Source: Erwinia sp. SLM-02 (lineage in GTDB: Bacteria; Pseudomonadota; Gammaproteobacteria; Enterobacterales; Enterobacteriaceae). Taken from it: 64,000 nucleotides of DNA. Position 1 is the first letter of the stretch; every line of letters starts with the position of its first letter. This document shows positions 52,233-62,200 of the stretch, piece by piece. A program made the translations under genes and the position numbers. The stretch covers positions 62,001 to 126,000 of the forward strand of contig NZ_JAQISN010000004.1 of assembly GCF_037450285.1 (NCBI RefSeq). The letters run 5' to 3'. The notes beneath the pieces are model-generated. The model saw nothing but the letters and a program-made list of their open reading frames with translations, was not told the origin of the DNA and searched no databases.

Positions 52233-53843
52233 TTACTCGGCGATATCAACCTGGGCAAAGTAGTGTCCACCCAGTGGATCAACCACGTAGTTGGAGACTT
52301 TTTTGCTTACTGGCTCATACACGGTCGAGTGGGCAATGATCAGCGCCGGAGCCTGGTCATGCATCACCACCTGAGCCTGTTTGTACAGCTCGATACGCTT
52401 GTTGTGATCTTCAGTCGCACGGGCAGGCTGGATCAGATCCTCAAACGACTTGTCACACCAGCGTGAGTAGTTAGAACCATCTTTGGCTGCCGCACAGCTG
52501 AACAGGGTGGCGAAGAAGTTGTCCGGATCCCCATTATCACCGGTCCAGCCCATCATTACGGTCTGGTGTTCACCGGCTTTAGCACGCTTCAGATACTCGC
52601 CCCACTCATAGGTGACGATCTTGGCCTTCACGCCAATCTTCGCCCAGTCGCTCTGGATCATTTCCGCCATGCGGCGGGCGTTCGGGTTGTAAGGACGCTG
52701 CACCGGCATCGCCCACAGGTCAATCGCGAAACCATCGGCCATACCGGCTTCTTTCAGCAGCGCTTTGGCTTTTTCCGGGTCGTAGGCGTAGTCCTTCACC
52801 GCGTCGTTATAGCCCCACATGGTTGGTGGGATCAGGTTTTTGGCCGCCTGGCCTGCACCCTGGTAAACCGCGTCGATGATTGCCTGCTTGTTCACTGCCA
52901 TGGTCAGCGCCTGGCGAACTTTCAGGTTATCCAGCGGCTTTTTCTCAACGTTAAACGACAGATAGCCGACGTTCAGACCCGGCTGCTCCATCAGATTGAT
53001 TTTTGTGTCCTTCTTCATGCTGGCGATATCAGCCGGATTCGGATACGGCATGACCTGGCACTCGCCTTTCTGCAGCTTGGCGTAGCGCACGGAGGCATCA
53101 GGCGTGATGGAGAACACCAGGCGGTCAATCTTCGGCTTGTCACCCCAGTAGTCCGCGTTGGCTTTGTAGAGGATGCGTGAATCTTTCTGGTACTGCTGCA
53201 GCTGGAATGGACCGGTACCGACCGGATTCAGGTCGACTTTTTCCGGCGTGCCCGCTTTCAGCATGTTGTCGGCATATTCCGCAGACAGAATGGAGGCAAA
53301 GTCCATTCCCAGGTCGGCGAGGAACGGTGATTCAGGGCGGGTCAGGACGAAGCGTACGGTGTTGTCGTCAACCTTCTCAATTTTGCTAATCAGGTTAGGC
53401 ATGTCCATGCCTTCAAAGTATTCGTAGCTGCCGCCGGAAACCCCGTGATACTTGTTGTTTTTATCCAGCTGGCGCTCAAAGGTGAAAACCACATCGTCGG
53501 CGTTAAAGTCACGTGTTGGCTTAAAGTCTTTGGTGGTCTGCCACTTCACGCCCTTACGCAGGTGGAAGGTGTAGGTTTTACCGTCTTCGCTGACGTCCCA
53601 TTTTTCCGCCAGTGCCGGATGCAGTTCCGTGGTACCGATGGTGAACTCCACCAGACGGTTATAGATCTGACGCGAGCTGGCATCGTAGGTGGTGCCTGAA
53701 GTAAACAGCTGTGGGTTAAACCCTTCCGGCGAGCCTTCTGAACAATACACCAGGGTTTTCGCCTGTACGCTGGCGGCCATCATTAGTGCGATCGCGCTGA
53801 AACCGACCTTCAGCATCCCGGATTTTGTCAGGGAAATACTCAT
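52233..53843 (-). CDS. dppA: Periplasmic dipeptide-binding protein DppA
   Basis: The substrate-binding protein for dipeptide uptake and chemotaxis. The 536 residues start at the ATG at 53843 (MSISLTKSGMLKVGFSAIAL), with a signal peptide cut after ASVQA before KTLVYCSEGSPEGFNPQ, identical in pattern to E. coli DppA. A four-codon upstream extension in the same frame is not needed. Family motifs: SSRQIYNRLVEF, DVVFTFERQ, NPVGTGPFQL and MGWTGDNGDPDNFF. GGAG precedes the start, and a CA-rich GcvB-type site overlaps its leader. Confidence 0.97.
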   Translation of the reverse strand: MSISLTKSGMLKVGFSAIALMMAASVQAKTLVYCSEGSPEGFNPQLFTSGTTYDASSRQIYNRLVEFTIGTTELHPALAEKWDVSEDGKTYTFHLRKGVKWQTTKDFKPTRDFNADDVVFTFERQLDKNNKYHGVSGGSYEYFEGMDMPNLISKIEKVDDNTVRFVLTRPESPFLADLGMDFASILSAEYADNMLKAGTPEKVDLNPVGTGPFQLQQYQKDSRILYKANADYWGDKPKIDRLVFSITPDASVRYAKLQKGECQVMPYPNPADIASMKKDTKINLMEQPGLNVGYLSFNVEKKPLDNLKVRQALTMAVNKQAIIDAVYQGAGQAAKNLIPPTMWGYNDAVKDYAYDPEKAKALLKEAGMADGFAIDLWAMPVQRPYNPNARRMAEMIQSDWAKIGVKAKIVTYEWGEYLKRAKAGEHQTVMMGWTGDNGDPDNFFATLFSCAAAKDGSNYSRWCDKSFEDLIQPARATEDHNKRIELYKQAQVVMHDQAPALIIAHSTVYEPVSKKVSNYVVDPLGGHYFAQVDIAE

Positions 53844-53857
53844 GCTTAGCTCCAATA

Positions 53858-53878
53858 GTGATGTGATGTTGTGTGTTG
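53858..53878 (-). promoter_or_regulatory. Likely GcvB small-RNA target site in the dppA leader
   Basis: In the mRNA sense the bases read CAACACACAACATCACATCAC, just upstream of the dppA Shine-Dalgarno. This CA-rich block is the type of site bound by the G/U-rich R1 segment of GcvB, which represses dppA in E. coli and Salmonella from the same position. The gcvB gene is not in this window. Confidence 0.7.
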
Positions 53879-53880
53879 CG

Positions 53881-54539
53881 TGCCGACCGATAATTTTTTT
53901 GTGTGGTCTGGCGTAATGCCTTGCGGCGTCAGTCGTGGGAAGGGAGTTTGCGGTACTTTGCCTGGTGAGAAACGCTCAGACAAATCTCCTTACCTTTTGT
54001 ACTGGGGTTTCAATTTGTCAACAGTTTCAGGGAACGTCAATACAATCGTAGTGTATTTACGCAGAGTGTGAGAAACCGCAAGCAAATATTAAAAAAACAA
54101 TTAACCCATTTTTATGGATTAAAAAATTATTACTACATCACAAAACCAGATTAATCGCTGAAAATCACGCAATCACCCAGCGGATCGCATTGAGAAAAAA
54201 CCTTTAAAATAAACCAAACTACCCCTCCTGCTACGCGATAAAATTATCCATACGGCTAACTTATAGATAAAAATGCTGCAACAGGCCGGTGGAAAATAGA
54301 CATTTTACGTTAATCGGCCATCGTCAGAATTCGTTGCGAATTAAGATTGTATTTGTATAGATAACATGATTTTAGGTTATGTTTTTGTCGTTTTAAACAG
54401 GTTTGGGTACGGCGGATAATTTTGCAACAGCAGAGTTTTATTTTGAGTGTAGAGGGATTGTCGGAGGGGTATAAGGTTGCTGATTCTTGTGAAGTAGTTG
54501 ACTGAGATATCTGTGTTGCCTGTTATACCCGTGGTTTTC
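53881..54539. other. Long AT-rich upstream region of dppA
   Basis: About 660 nt with the dppA promoter. Region 54060-54400 is especially AT-rich, with runs such as TTAAAAAATTATT. E. coli has the tRNA gene proK between dppA and eptB; no tRNA-like sequence is present here. Two overlapping open frames across 54377-54890 lie in repeat DNA and are not credible genes. Confidence 0.55.
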
Positions 54540-54743
54540 GCGGGCGGGTTCCTGCTCTTACCGGCTGGTCCTCGCGCCACGCGCTGCGTGGTGCCCTCAC
54601 TGCGTTCGTCAGCCTGTCGGACCGCCTCAGACGGGCCGTCCTGGCCCGGCAGCGGCTTTCGGCCGCGTCCATGCGGCCAAATCCTGGCTTTCTCTCTCCG
54701 TTCAGCGCTGCGGATTGCCCGTTCAGAGCAGGAACCCGCCCGC
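54540..54743. repeat. 204-bp element with 19-bp perfect terminal inverted repeats
   Basis: GCGGGCGGGTTCCTGCTCT (54540-54558) and AGAGCAGGAACCCGCCCGC (54725-54743) are perfect inverted repeats. Inside are three further perfect hairpins: CCACGC/GCGTGG (54577-54591), CGGGCC/GGCCCG (54632-54648) and GGCCGC/GCGGCC (54661-54678). The whole is strikingly GC-rich amid AT-rich DNA and would fold as a cloverleaf-like RNA or cruciform. No transposase frame is present, so it is a MITE-like or BIME-like element. Confidence 0.85.
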
Positions 54744-55095
54744 TCTGCTGGCCATATGTCGTCTGTTTTAAAGGCAGGCCGGGTATTTAGCCGGGCTGGA
54801 ATGCGGATGGATAAGCAAAACCCGGGCTTCCTCTCTCGGTTCACCGCTGCGGATTGCCCGTTCAGGGCAGGAACCCGCCCGCTCTGCTGATTAGGTATTG
54901 TCTGTTTTAAAGGCAGGCCGGGTATTTAGCCGGGCTGGAATGCGGATGGATAAGCAAAACCCTGGCTTCCTCTCTCCGTTCAGCGCTGCGGATTATCCGT
55001 TTAGAGCCGGAACTCGCCCGTTATGCTGATTAGGTGTCGTCTTTTTTAAAAGTCGGTCTGATATTTAACTGGGTTGGTGTACCGGGGGAAAGGCC
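54683..55095. repeat. Three tandem 139-bp repeats
   Basis: The unit beginning CCTGGCTT recurs at 54683, 54822 and 54961, exactly 139 bp apart. Copies 1 and 2 are nearly identical, including a long identical stretch around GGCCGGGTATTTAGCCGGGC; copy 3 is degraded. Each copy carries the right arm of the inverted-repeat element at 54540-54743, so the array seems to have grown by duplicating one end of that element. Confidence 0.9.
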
Positions 55096-55243
55096 GGGCG
55101 AGTGAATTTGTGGCTGGGTGTTCAGGTGGGAAATGGGGACGGGCAGGATGATTGCCCCTGCCCGGTGGATCGGTAAATCAATGAAAGTCAGCTCCACGCC
55201 GATCCATCAGCGTGGGCGATTGTCGAATACCTTCGCGGAAGGC

Positions 55244-56944
55244 TTATTTCGCCGCGCCGCTCTCTGCTACTGCTTTCGGGTCGGCGCACCAGTTATTCGA
55301 CTGCTTGATACCGCCGTTGGGTGAGGTATAGCCCAGGCAACCCATGATGGTGTCAAACAGCTCGACGTGGCGATGCGTTTTGCCCGCACGCTGCTGTTCC
55401 TGCAGGCGCTCAAAGGCACTTTTATTGTTGGCATCAGCCAGATACTTATCCGATGCCCAGACGATCATCGGCACCCGGAACTGTTCCGGCGGGGCCATAT
55501 TGCGCGGCGTGCCGTGCAGGTGCATGTTGTCGCTGATGGATTCACCGTGATCCGAGGCGTAAAACACGATGGCTTTCTTATCGCGCAGCTGATCGAATAC
55601 GCTGTCCAGTACCGTGTCGGTATACAGCACCGAGTTATCGAAGGCGTTAATCAGCATGGCTTTACTGCAGGTGTCATCCACCCCCATGCATTCCGGCTGA
55701 TAGCGCGCGTATTCACGCGGGTAGCGCTGCGAATAAAGATAATGCGACCCTTTGGTGTGCAGCACGACCAGATGCTTACCCTCGGGGTGACGATCGATCG
55801 ACGCTTTCAGCTCCGGGATCAGCAGCATGTCGTCCACCGATTTGCCCTGATTACGCTGTTCCGAGCCAATCTGCTCGCGGAAGACGTAGTTGTCGGCGTC
55901 GGTATTGTTGTAGAACCAGACTTCGCTCTGCATGGCGAACAGCTCAGAGCTGAAACCTAACTCTTTCAGTACGGCGAAGACGTTTTGCTCTTTCAGCGTA
56001 CGTCCCGGGTTGTCCATGGTGCCGCCCTCGCGCACGAACATGCAGCGCAGAGAGAGTTTGGTGGCGGTATCACAGGATTCGCCACGGAAGGCGACCAGAT
56101 TTTTTTCATGGGAGAGTTTCGGGGTGGTATCGCGCTCGTAGCCGAGCAGACCCATATGGTCCCAGCGCGTGGTTTCACCAATCACAAACACGACATAGGT
56201 GTCGTCCAGACCCGCAGGCGGCGCAACGTAGGTGAACTTCTTAGCCGGGTCGAGCAGGTCATCATGCTCCATCTTTTCATCGTAGCTGGTGTAGGCAAAC
56301 AGCCCCAGCGCGGAAAGCCAGTTTGACGGCAGATAAGAGTGGGCAACGACTCCACCATAGCTTGGCAGGTCAATATTGGTCAGCTTCTCATTGGCGCTTT
56401 GCAGTTTGTCGAAGTAGCGAATCGGCAGCCAGACCAGCGCGACGGCCAGTAGCAGCGTCAGCAGGGGTTTGATGCGCTGGCCCGGGGTTTTCAGCTGTTC
56501 CAGCAGCGTCATGCGCTGTTTATTGGTCCAGATCAGCACCAGCGGCACGATGCTGACCAGCACCATCCACAGAATAAAGTGATAGCCCACCACTTCCTTC
56601 GACAAATCGACATCGGTGGTCATCACCGAAGCCACGATGCCGTAGCCAATCACCACGTTGAAGAAGGTCATGTAATAGCTGGCCGAAACGGAAATCAGCA
56701 CCAGCAGGGTCGCGGTAACGCGATAAAACCATTTGCCACCGAGTGATAGCAAACGCATCAGGAAGAAAGTCAGCAGGATCGCTGCCATTACCTCGGCCAG
56801 GGCGGAGAGCCAGGGCATGAGTTTAAAGCTGGAGAAAACCGGTTCAAAACGTCGGTAAAATACTGAGAGGTTTAGGAAAATACCGATATAAACGGCCAGC
56901 ATCAGAGATAACTTTTGCTGGGTAAGCATTTTAATATAATTCAT
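55244..56944 (-). CDS. eptB: Kdo2-lipid A phosphoethanolamine 7''-transferase EptB
   Basis: Adds phosphoethanolamine to the outer Kdo sugar of lipopolysaccharide from the periplasmic side. The 566 residues match EptB (E. coli 563). Five N-terminal membrane helices (to about residue 175) precede the sulfatase-like domain. The nucleophile Thr lies in FVIGETTRWDHMGLLGY; metal and substrate residues lie in HTKGSHYLYSQRYP, YASDHGESISDNMHLHGTP. Several Cys pairs (CDTATKLSLRC, CMGVDDTC, CLGY/CADP) suit periplasmic disulfides. Its place after dpp is conserved with E. coli, where its mRNA is repressed by the sRNA MgrR; no such site was searched in detail. Confidence 0.95.
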   Translation of the reverse strand: MNYIKMLTQQKLSLMLAVYIGIFLNLSVFYRRFEPVFSSFKLMPWLSALAEVMAAILLTFFLMRLLSLGGKWFYRVTATLLVLISVSASYYMTFFNVVIGYGIVASVMTTDVDLSKEVVGYHFILWMVLVSIVPLVLIWTNKQRMTLLEQLKTPGQRIKPLLTLLLAVALVWLPIRYFDKLQSANEKLTNIDLPSYGGVVAHSYLPSNWLSALGLFAYTSYDEKMEHDDLLDPAKKFTYVAPPAGLDDTYVVFVIGETTRWDHMGLLGYERDTTPKLSHEKNLVAFRGESCDTATKLSLRCMFVREGGTMDNPGRTLKEQNVFAVLKELGFSSELFAMQSEVWFYNNTDADNYVFREQIGSEQRNQGKSVDDMLLIPELKASIDRHPEGKHLVVLHTKGSHYLYSQRYPREYARYQPECMGVDDTCSKAMLINAFDNSVLYTDTVLDSVFDQLRDKKAIVFYASDHGESISDNMHLHGTPRNMAPPEQFRVPMIVWASDKYLADANNKSAFERLQEQQRAGKTHRHVELFDTIMGCLGYTSPNGGIKQSNNWCADPKAVAESGAAK

Positions 56945-57199
56945 TGGGCCCTTTAGTCCTGGCGTAACCTAAACAATATCTATACACATTCCGAACATTT
57001 ATCAGACCCTGGGGGCGGCATAGAGTTCGGAAAAAACCTATAAACCTAAATTCCCTTTAGTAAACAAACTATTATTACATCATAAATGTGGAAGAATGCT
57101 TCTGATTCCACTTTCTTACCACGTAAACCACGGGTCATTGTCGGCGCGCTGTTGCATCGACATTATTTTCACCGTTGGTGAACAGCCGGGAAAAACGTA

Positions 57200-57781
57200 A
57201 TGCACAACTTCGAAGAACGTGCCCGACGCTATGCCACTAAAGCCCATGCCGCAGCGGGACAGCGACGCAAGTATACCGATGAACCTTACATCGTCCACCC
57301 CGCTGCGGTGGTGGAACTGGTTCGAAGCGTCAGCGATGACGAGGAAATGCTGGCCGCCGCCTGGCTGCATGACACCGTGGAAGATACGCCCGGCACACTG
57401 GGTGATATTGAACAGCGCTTTGGCCCACGCGTCGCTTCTCTGGTCTCGATGTTAACCAACAGTGGGGATCTGCCCGGGCAGAATCGCGCCGCGCGCAAAG
57501 TCGCGCACTTCCGCCATACGGCCGCGGCTTCGGCCGACGCCCAGACGATTAAGCTGGCCGATATTATCGATAACACCCGGTCAATTATTCACTTCGACCC
57601 GCATTTTGCCCGTATTTATCTGGTAGAAAAGCGCGTGCAGATTTCCCTGCTCACCGCCGGGAACCCGACGTTGTGGCAGCTTGCTAATCGTATTATTGAG
57701 CAGGGTATCCATCAGCTTGGTCAGCCACCCTACAATGTGCCCAGCGGCTGGTTTACCCGGGAGGAAGAAAAGTATCGATGA
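57200..57781 (+). CDS. MESH1-like small alarmone hydrolase (HD domain)
   Basis: A 193-residue HD-domain protein that is a stand-alone version of the RelA/SpoT hydrolase domain. Key residues match the MESH1/SAH set: His33 (IVHPAAV), His57-Asp58 and Glu61-Asp62 (WLHDTVEDT), then Asp121 and Asn125 (IKLADIIDNTRS). The spacing is almost identical to human MESH1. No synthetase, TGS or ACT domain follows. It should remove pyrophosphate from (p)ppGpp or a related nucleotide in the cytoplasm; MESH1 also dephosphorylates NADPH, so the substrate is open. GGGA precedes the ATG at 57200. It is divergent from eptB. Confidence 0.82.
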   Translation: MHNFEERARRYATKAHAAAGQRRKYTDEPYIVHPAAVVELVRSVSDDEEMLAAAWLHDTVEDTPGTLGDIEQRFGPRVASLVSMLTNSGDLPGQNRAARKVAHFRHTAAASADAQTIKLADIIDNTRSIIHFDPHFARIYLVEKRVQISLLTAGNPTLWQLANRIIEQGIHQLGQPPYNVPSGWFTREEEKYR

Positions 57782-57915
57782 GCACTCGGGGTTACCCTCG
57801 TATCAGGCGGTAACCCTGGCATTATGTGCCATGGTCCGCTCCACGGCATAGAATGCCAGGAATTATGATTTCACATCCCTATAATTGCCCGCAGATTAGC
57901 TTACTGGGGGTAATA

Positions 57916-58524
57916 ATGTCCAAGGATTTACTTACAATTAGAAATAAAGTTGGTGTTTTTGTCATATTTGCAGCATTTCTTAGCGCCATGATGGGACTGG
58001 TATTCGTTGATGTTGTGTGGATGAGTGATGAGGTACATGAAGCCTCATTTACGGAAATAACGCAGGAAATACTCCTCGCGGTAATCACTTTCCTGTTTCT
58101 TTATCATGCCAGAGGACCGATAGAACAGCGTCCGGTTCGGATTCTGGTGGCGGGTTTTTTTGCCTGTATGCTTATTCGCGAACTGGATTTCCTGTTCGAT
58201 AAAATCAGTCATGGCTGCTGGTTCTGGTTTGCCCTGGCGGTGACGGCGGCTTCGGTTATCGCCGCACTGCGTCATCCACGTTTTCTGATTTCGGGTCTGG
58301 CCGACTTTATGCGTCATCCCGCATGGGGAATGATGATGGCTGGAATGCTGACCATTCTGGTTTTTTCCCGGCTGTTCGGTATGCATGAACTGTGGCAGCA
58401 TCTGATGCCGGGCGATTATAACCGCATAGTGAAAAACATGGCGGAGGAAGGCAGCGAACTGTTAGGTTATACCCTGTGCCTGTTTGCCACACTGGGTTAT
58501 TTATTTTCGGACAGAGTGAAGTAA
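57916..58524 (+). CDS. Unrecognised six-helix inner-membrane protein
   Basis: A 202-residue protein I cannot assign to a family. Six hydrophobic segments are visible, at about 13-33, 46-61, 71-90, 96-112, 127-150 and 175-194. Charged residues sit at or inside helix ends in a pattern that suggests function: HEASFTEITQE before helix 2, IRELDFLFD after helix 3, EEGSELLGY into helix 6. There are few basic residues outside. The ATG at 57916 has GGGGG about 7 nt before it and starts MSKDLLTIRNKVG; a frame extending back to 57826 runs through a hairpin region and is unlikely. It follows the MESH1-like gene by 134 nt, with an inverted repeat GGGTTACC/GGTAACCC between. Confidence 0.7.
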   Translation: MSKDLLTIRNKVGVFVIFAAFLSAMMGLVFVDVVWMSDEVHEASFTEITQEILLAVITFLFLYHARGPIEQRPVRILVAGFFACMLIRELDFLFDKISHGCWFWFALAVTAASVIAALRHPRFLISGLADFMRHPAWGMMMAGMLTILVFSRLFGMHELWQHLMPGDYNRIVKNMAEEGSELLGYTLCLFATLGYLFSDRVK

Positions 58525-58641
58525 AAGATATATTGATCGCGCCGTCAGGTTATTTTAAAAAATCTGACAGATGTGCGATCAATCCTTCATGTACGTAGTT
58601 GATTGGTGGTTTATTCATCAATAAATAATCTTAATTACTTA

Positions 58642-59082
58642 TTACGTCGATATTTGCAGGGTCTTTGCACAAAGTTCATCTTTAACCTTGCGATAGACTT
58701 CCGTATGTATCTTTCCCTTCGATACCTTCTCCACCATACCGGAAAGCAAAACTTCTTCTATTTTTATCTGATGGCACAACCGCCGAGTGCCCGGAACTTT
58801 GACCTTTCTTGTCTGGCAATGAATGACCTCCGTTTTGCGTAGAATATAAGATAGCTGAAAAGATGCCCGACGTTCCGTTATCGCAAAAACGTTAGACACT
58901 TGCTTATGACCAATCCACGTTTTCTGCATCATTCCCCATAATGCGATCAGAACATATAAAGGCTGGTCAGCATATTCACTCAGCTCAGCAGGCACGCGCC
59001 CGCCGTCATGATTACTCTGTTTCACAACCTTGGCTGTTCCATTACGGAAAGAAGTTACGTTTTCGACTTTACTCATAATCAT
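58642..59082 (-). CDS. CaiF/GrlA family transcriptional regulator
   Basis: A 146-residue protein resembling CaiF of E. coli and GrlA of enteropathogens: the core QPLYVLIALWGMMQKTWIG..VSNVFAITERRASFQLSYILRKTEVIHC matches CaiF QPLYLLIAEW-type sequence and a winged-helix pattern, followed by a basic RKVKVPGTRR stretch. The start is uncertain: ATG 59082 (MIMSKVENV) has AGGGA at good spacing; the frame is open to 59193. The gene is richer in A+T than its neighbours. It lies downstream of the autotransporter on the same strand, beyond a terminator. CaiF-like proteins activate virulence or metabolic genes, and the autotransporter is the obvious target, by inference. Confidence 0.72.
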   Translation of the reverse strand: MIMSKVENVTSFRNGTAKVVKQSNHDGGRVPAELSEYADQPLYVLIALWGMMQKTWIGHKQVSNVFAITERRASFQLSYILRKTEVIHCQTRKVKVPGTRRLCHQIKIEEVLLSGMVEKVSKGKIHTEVYRKVKDELCAKTLQIST

Positions 59083-59215
59083 GCCGTCCCTGTTTGATAA
59101 GAAATGCACACTTCCGATGAGATTCAAGGCTCTTTTTTTCGTATCTATATGGGAAAAATGGGCAAAGAGTATTTGCCCAACCCGCAGTGACACAGAAAAA
59201 TAGCTATACGCAGCT

Positions 59216-59251
59216 AAAAAATATTCCCCATTGCTTAATACCGCAATGGGG
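59216..59251 (-). terminator. Rho-independent terminator of the autotransporter gene
   Basis: On the minus strand CCCCATTGC (59251-59243) and GCAATGGGG (59234-59226) form a perfect 9-bp stem, then AATAT and a run of five or six T. It starts 8 nt after the autotransporter stop. Confidence 0.88.
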
Positions 59252-59258
59252 TGGGGTT

Positions 59259-62200
59259 TTACCAGGAGTAATTAACGCCTACGTTTGCCTGCCACGGACG
59301 CTCAAGGTTATCGCCGGTGGTGTAGTTAAAGCTGGCATAACCACCAACGTTTTTCATCAGCTTCACTTCTGCACCGCCACCAATCTGGAATGCGGCACCG
59401 TCGATGCTGTTATTCATTTTAACGTTGTTAAGTTTCATTTCATTGCTGTCAACAAATTCGTTGAGGCCGGCAAAATGCAGGTACGGTTTAATATATCCCT
59501 GGTTCAGTTCGAAGGTATAACCGACATCTGTACCAATTTCACCCACCATAGATTTATAGTCGTCACCGTTAACCAGCATGCCGTTATTCATGGTGTAGTG
59601 CATACTGTCAAATGTACGGCCGGTAGCTTTAACATAAGGTTCAGCAAAGTAACCGCTGTCTTCCCATGTATAGCCCAGTTTCATGCCCAGCCCGTAGCCA
59701 TTTGTAGAGAAGTCGGAGCTTGAACGCTGGCCGTCCATGGAACGCACGTCGCCATTATTGCTGAAATGATTGAACTGCGCACTGGTATCAACAAAGATGC
59801 CATTTTCGAAGCGGCGGGACAGATAGAACTGCGCGCCATAGCTGTCGAGATCCCCACTGCTGTTCATAACGTGCAAATCAGAACGTGCGCTTGAGAATGC
59901 CAGACCGGCAAGCCAGCTACCGCCATTTTTCGCATCAAACAGGTTATCAACACCCAGCATCACACCATTGGTATCTAAGCTATAGCCCGCACCTGCCGCT
60001 GTCGTGTTGTGGTTTTTACCCCCGTAGTAAGAGATCCACACACCACCATCATCATGAGCATGACGGGAAGCATTCATATGCTGGTTAAGCGAGTCAGACT
60101 CCATTGCTGCAAGATTCACCTGAGACGCCGCCAGGCTTAATGCCGTTGCTGCGCTGTTTGACAGGTAACCATTGTTTTTGAAGTAAACGTTATGTTCGTC
60201 ATGAACCTTGTCGTTCTGAACATCCTGGACATCGTACTGATAGACACCCAGTTCGGTACGGCCGGTGAAGGTGGCATCGCTGCCTTTATCCAGGTAATTC
60301 ACAAAGCTGTGCGCATTCACACCGGAAACACGATCGCGGTCGGCGATATACCCCTCTTTCACATACGGTTCAACGCCCGAGTTAGCGATGTGCAGTTCGT
60401 ACTGGCCCTTAGCTGACCCTTTCACCTGCACGGAGCCGTAGGTGTAATCACCACCCAGGTCTAGCAAAGGTTCAGGAATGGCTTTACCCACGGTGATAAC
60501 CGAGGTCTGATACTGGCCCTTGCTGTCTTTATCCTGAGTCAGCGCGCCGTGAACCACCACGCGTGCTGCGCTCAGATCTTCATAACGACCGCGGTCGCCC
60601 AGGGTTGCGGAATCGGTATTCAGATTGATCAGGTTCAGGCTGGAGTTCGACAGGTTCATATCATGAACATCGCTGATGGCCAGATATCCGTCAGCGGTTG
60701 CAGCCGCATTCCACACGGCACCGTTCTTCACGGCCATATCCGGGTTCCAGGAGGAAACGCGGCTGCCATCAGGGCGTACGACGTTAGTAATACCGCCCAC
60801 TTTACCGTTCAGGGTGCTGCGATCGAGACTCACACGGACTGGCGTCCACGCATTGCCTGCGTTGGCCAGAATCGTGCTGCTCACGCTGTTAACCGCATTA
60901 TTGTAGATAGCCGCGGCAGAGACCGTGCTGTCAATCGCGCCCTGCGTCAGCACGACCGGCGCATCGGCATTCGTCACGTCGGTCAGCTGTACGGTATAGC
61001 CCGTTGTACCACCCGCGGTTATATCGCCATTGATGACCGAGTTATTGGTCAAATTGAGCGTGGTGCCATTGTGTTCACGATCCATAACCTGCGGGTTAGT
61101 CACGCTTGCACCATTTGCAACGTAGTCGCCGGTTTTCGCATCGCGAACGACGGTGACGTTAATGGTTGGGATATAACCATCGTGGCTCAGATTAACATTG
61201 CCGTTCAGCGTGGAATGATTCACGTCAACACGGTTAGCGTGGCCAGACATTTTCAATGCTGAACCCGCGTTGTTTACGCCGGCCGACAGCGTGGAGCTAT
61301 TGGTGACGGAAACAAACAGACCCGAACCGCTGATAGCCACGGCGGTAGAACCTTTATCCGCCAGACGATCATAGCTGCCGTTGTTCTTATGGCTACCGTC
61401 ATAGTTATCATCTGCACGGACCGCTGCGATGTTTTTTGCCGTAATCTGGGCATTATCCAGAACGACATTGGCCGTTTTAGCCACCTGATGAGTCAGTGTT
61501 TCATCGGCAACAATATGATTCCCTTTGCTGTCAACGCCGTAGTTAACGCTGCTGCTGTTAATGCTCAGCGCGGTAGCAGTGGGGCGTTTAGTATAAATAT
61601 GTTCTTCGCCCTGCGGGTTCCCAGAGGCATTAACCGCAACGGAGTCCACGTCAAGCGTATTATCAATGGTGGTGTTTTTCACCATCAGAAGGTCACGTGC
61701 GCGATCGTGTGTTGCTGTTTCCTGAAGGTTTCCATCAACGGCAACCGCAGCCACACGGTTATTCAGGCTCTGAACCTGAGAATAGATTGCCGAATTTTGC
61801 AGGCCAAATACGCCACCCGTGCGTTCAACCGGTTTGATATAAACATCCGAGTTCTGATTCAGCGTAACGACTTTCGTCACGGTCAGCGGGATCTTCTTAC
61901 CGGCGTTATCAAGGGCAAAGGTGCCGTCGGCTTTTTTCTGATACTGAATAGCACCGCTGGCATCACGTTGATACAGCGTGACGGATTGGGTCTTTTGATA
62001 GCGATTATTTTCAGTGCCCATTTTCAGACCATCAACAACGCCGACCGGAACAGAATAACCGCCGGCAGTCACTGATTTAGCCTGACGCTCACCGTGTACA
62101 GCACGCTGGTAGTCTTCAAAAAGAATATAATTAGCATCACCAGGCAGGCTGGGAACAGCGGCATTCAGATAGTCTTTATAACCGCTGCTGTTCACCAGCG

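Noticed and set aside
54377..54890. Two opposed open frames (155 and 130 codons)
   Set aside because: Both run through the inverted-repeat element and tandem repeats, have no SD or domain, and exist because the GC-rich repeat lacks stops.
54683..55095. CRISPR array
   Set aside because: Units are 139 bp, copied as a whole with no constant repeat and variable spacer division, and no cas gene is nearby.
53844..55243. tRNA gene proK, expected here from E. coli synteny
   Set aside because: No T-arm sequence or acceptor CCA typical of tRNA was found; the interval holds repeats instead.
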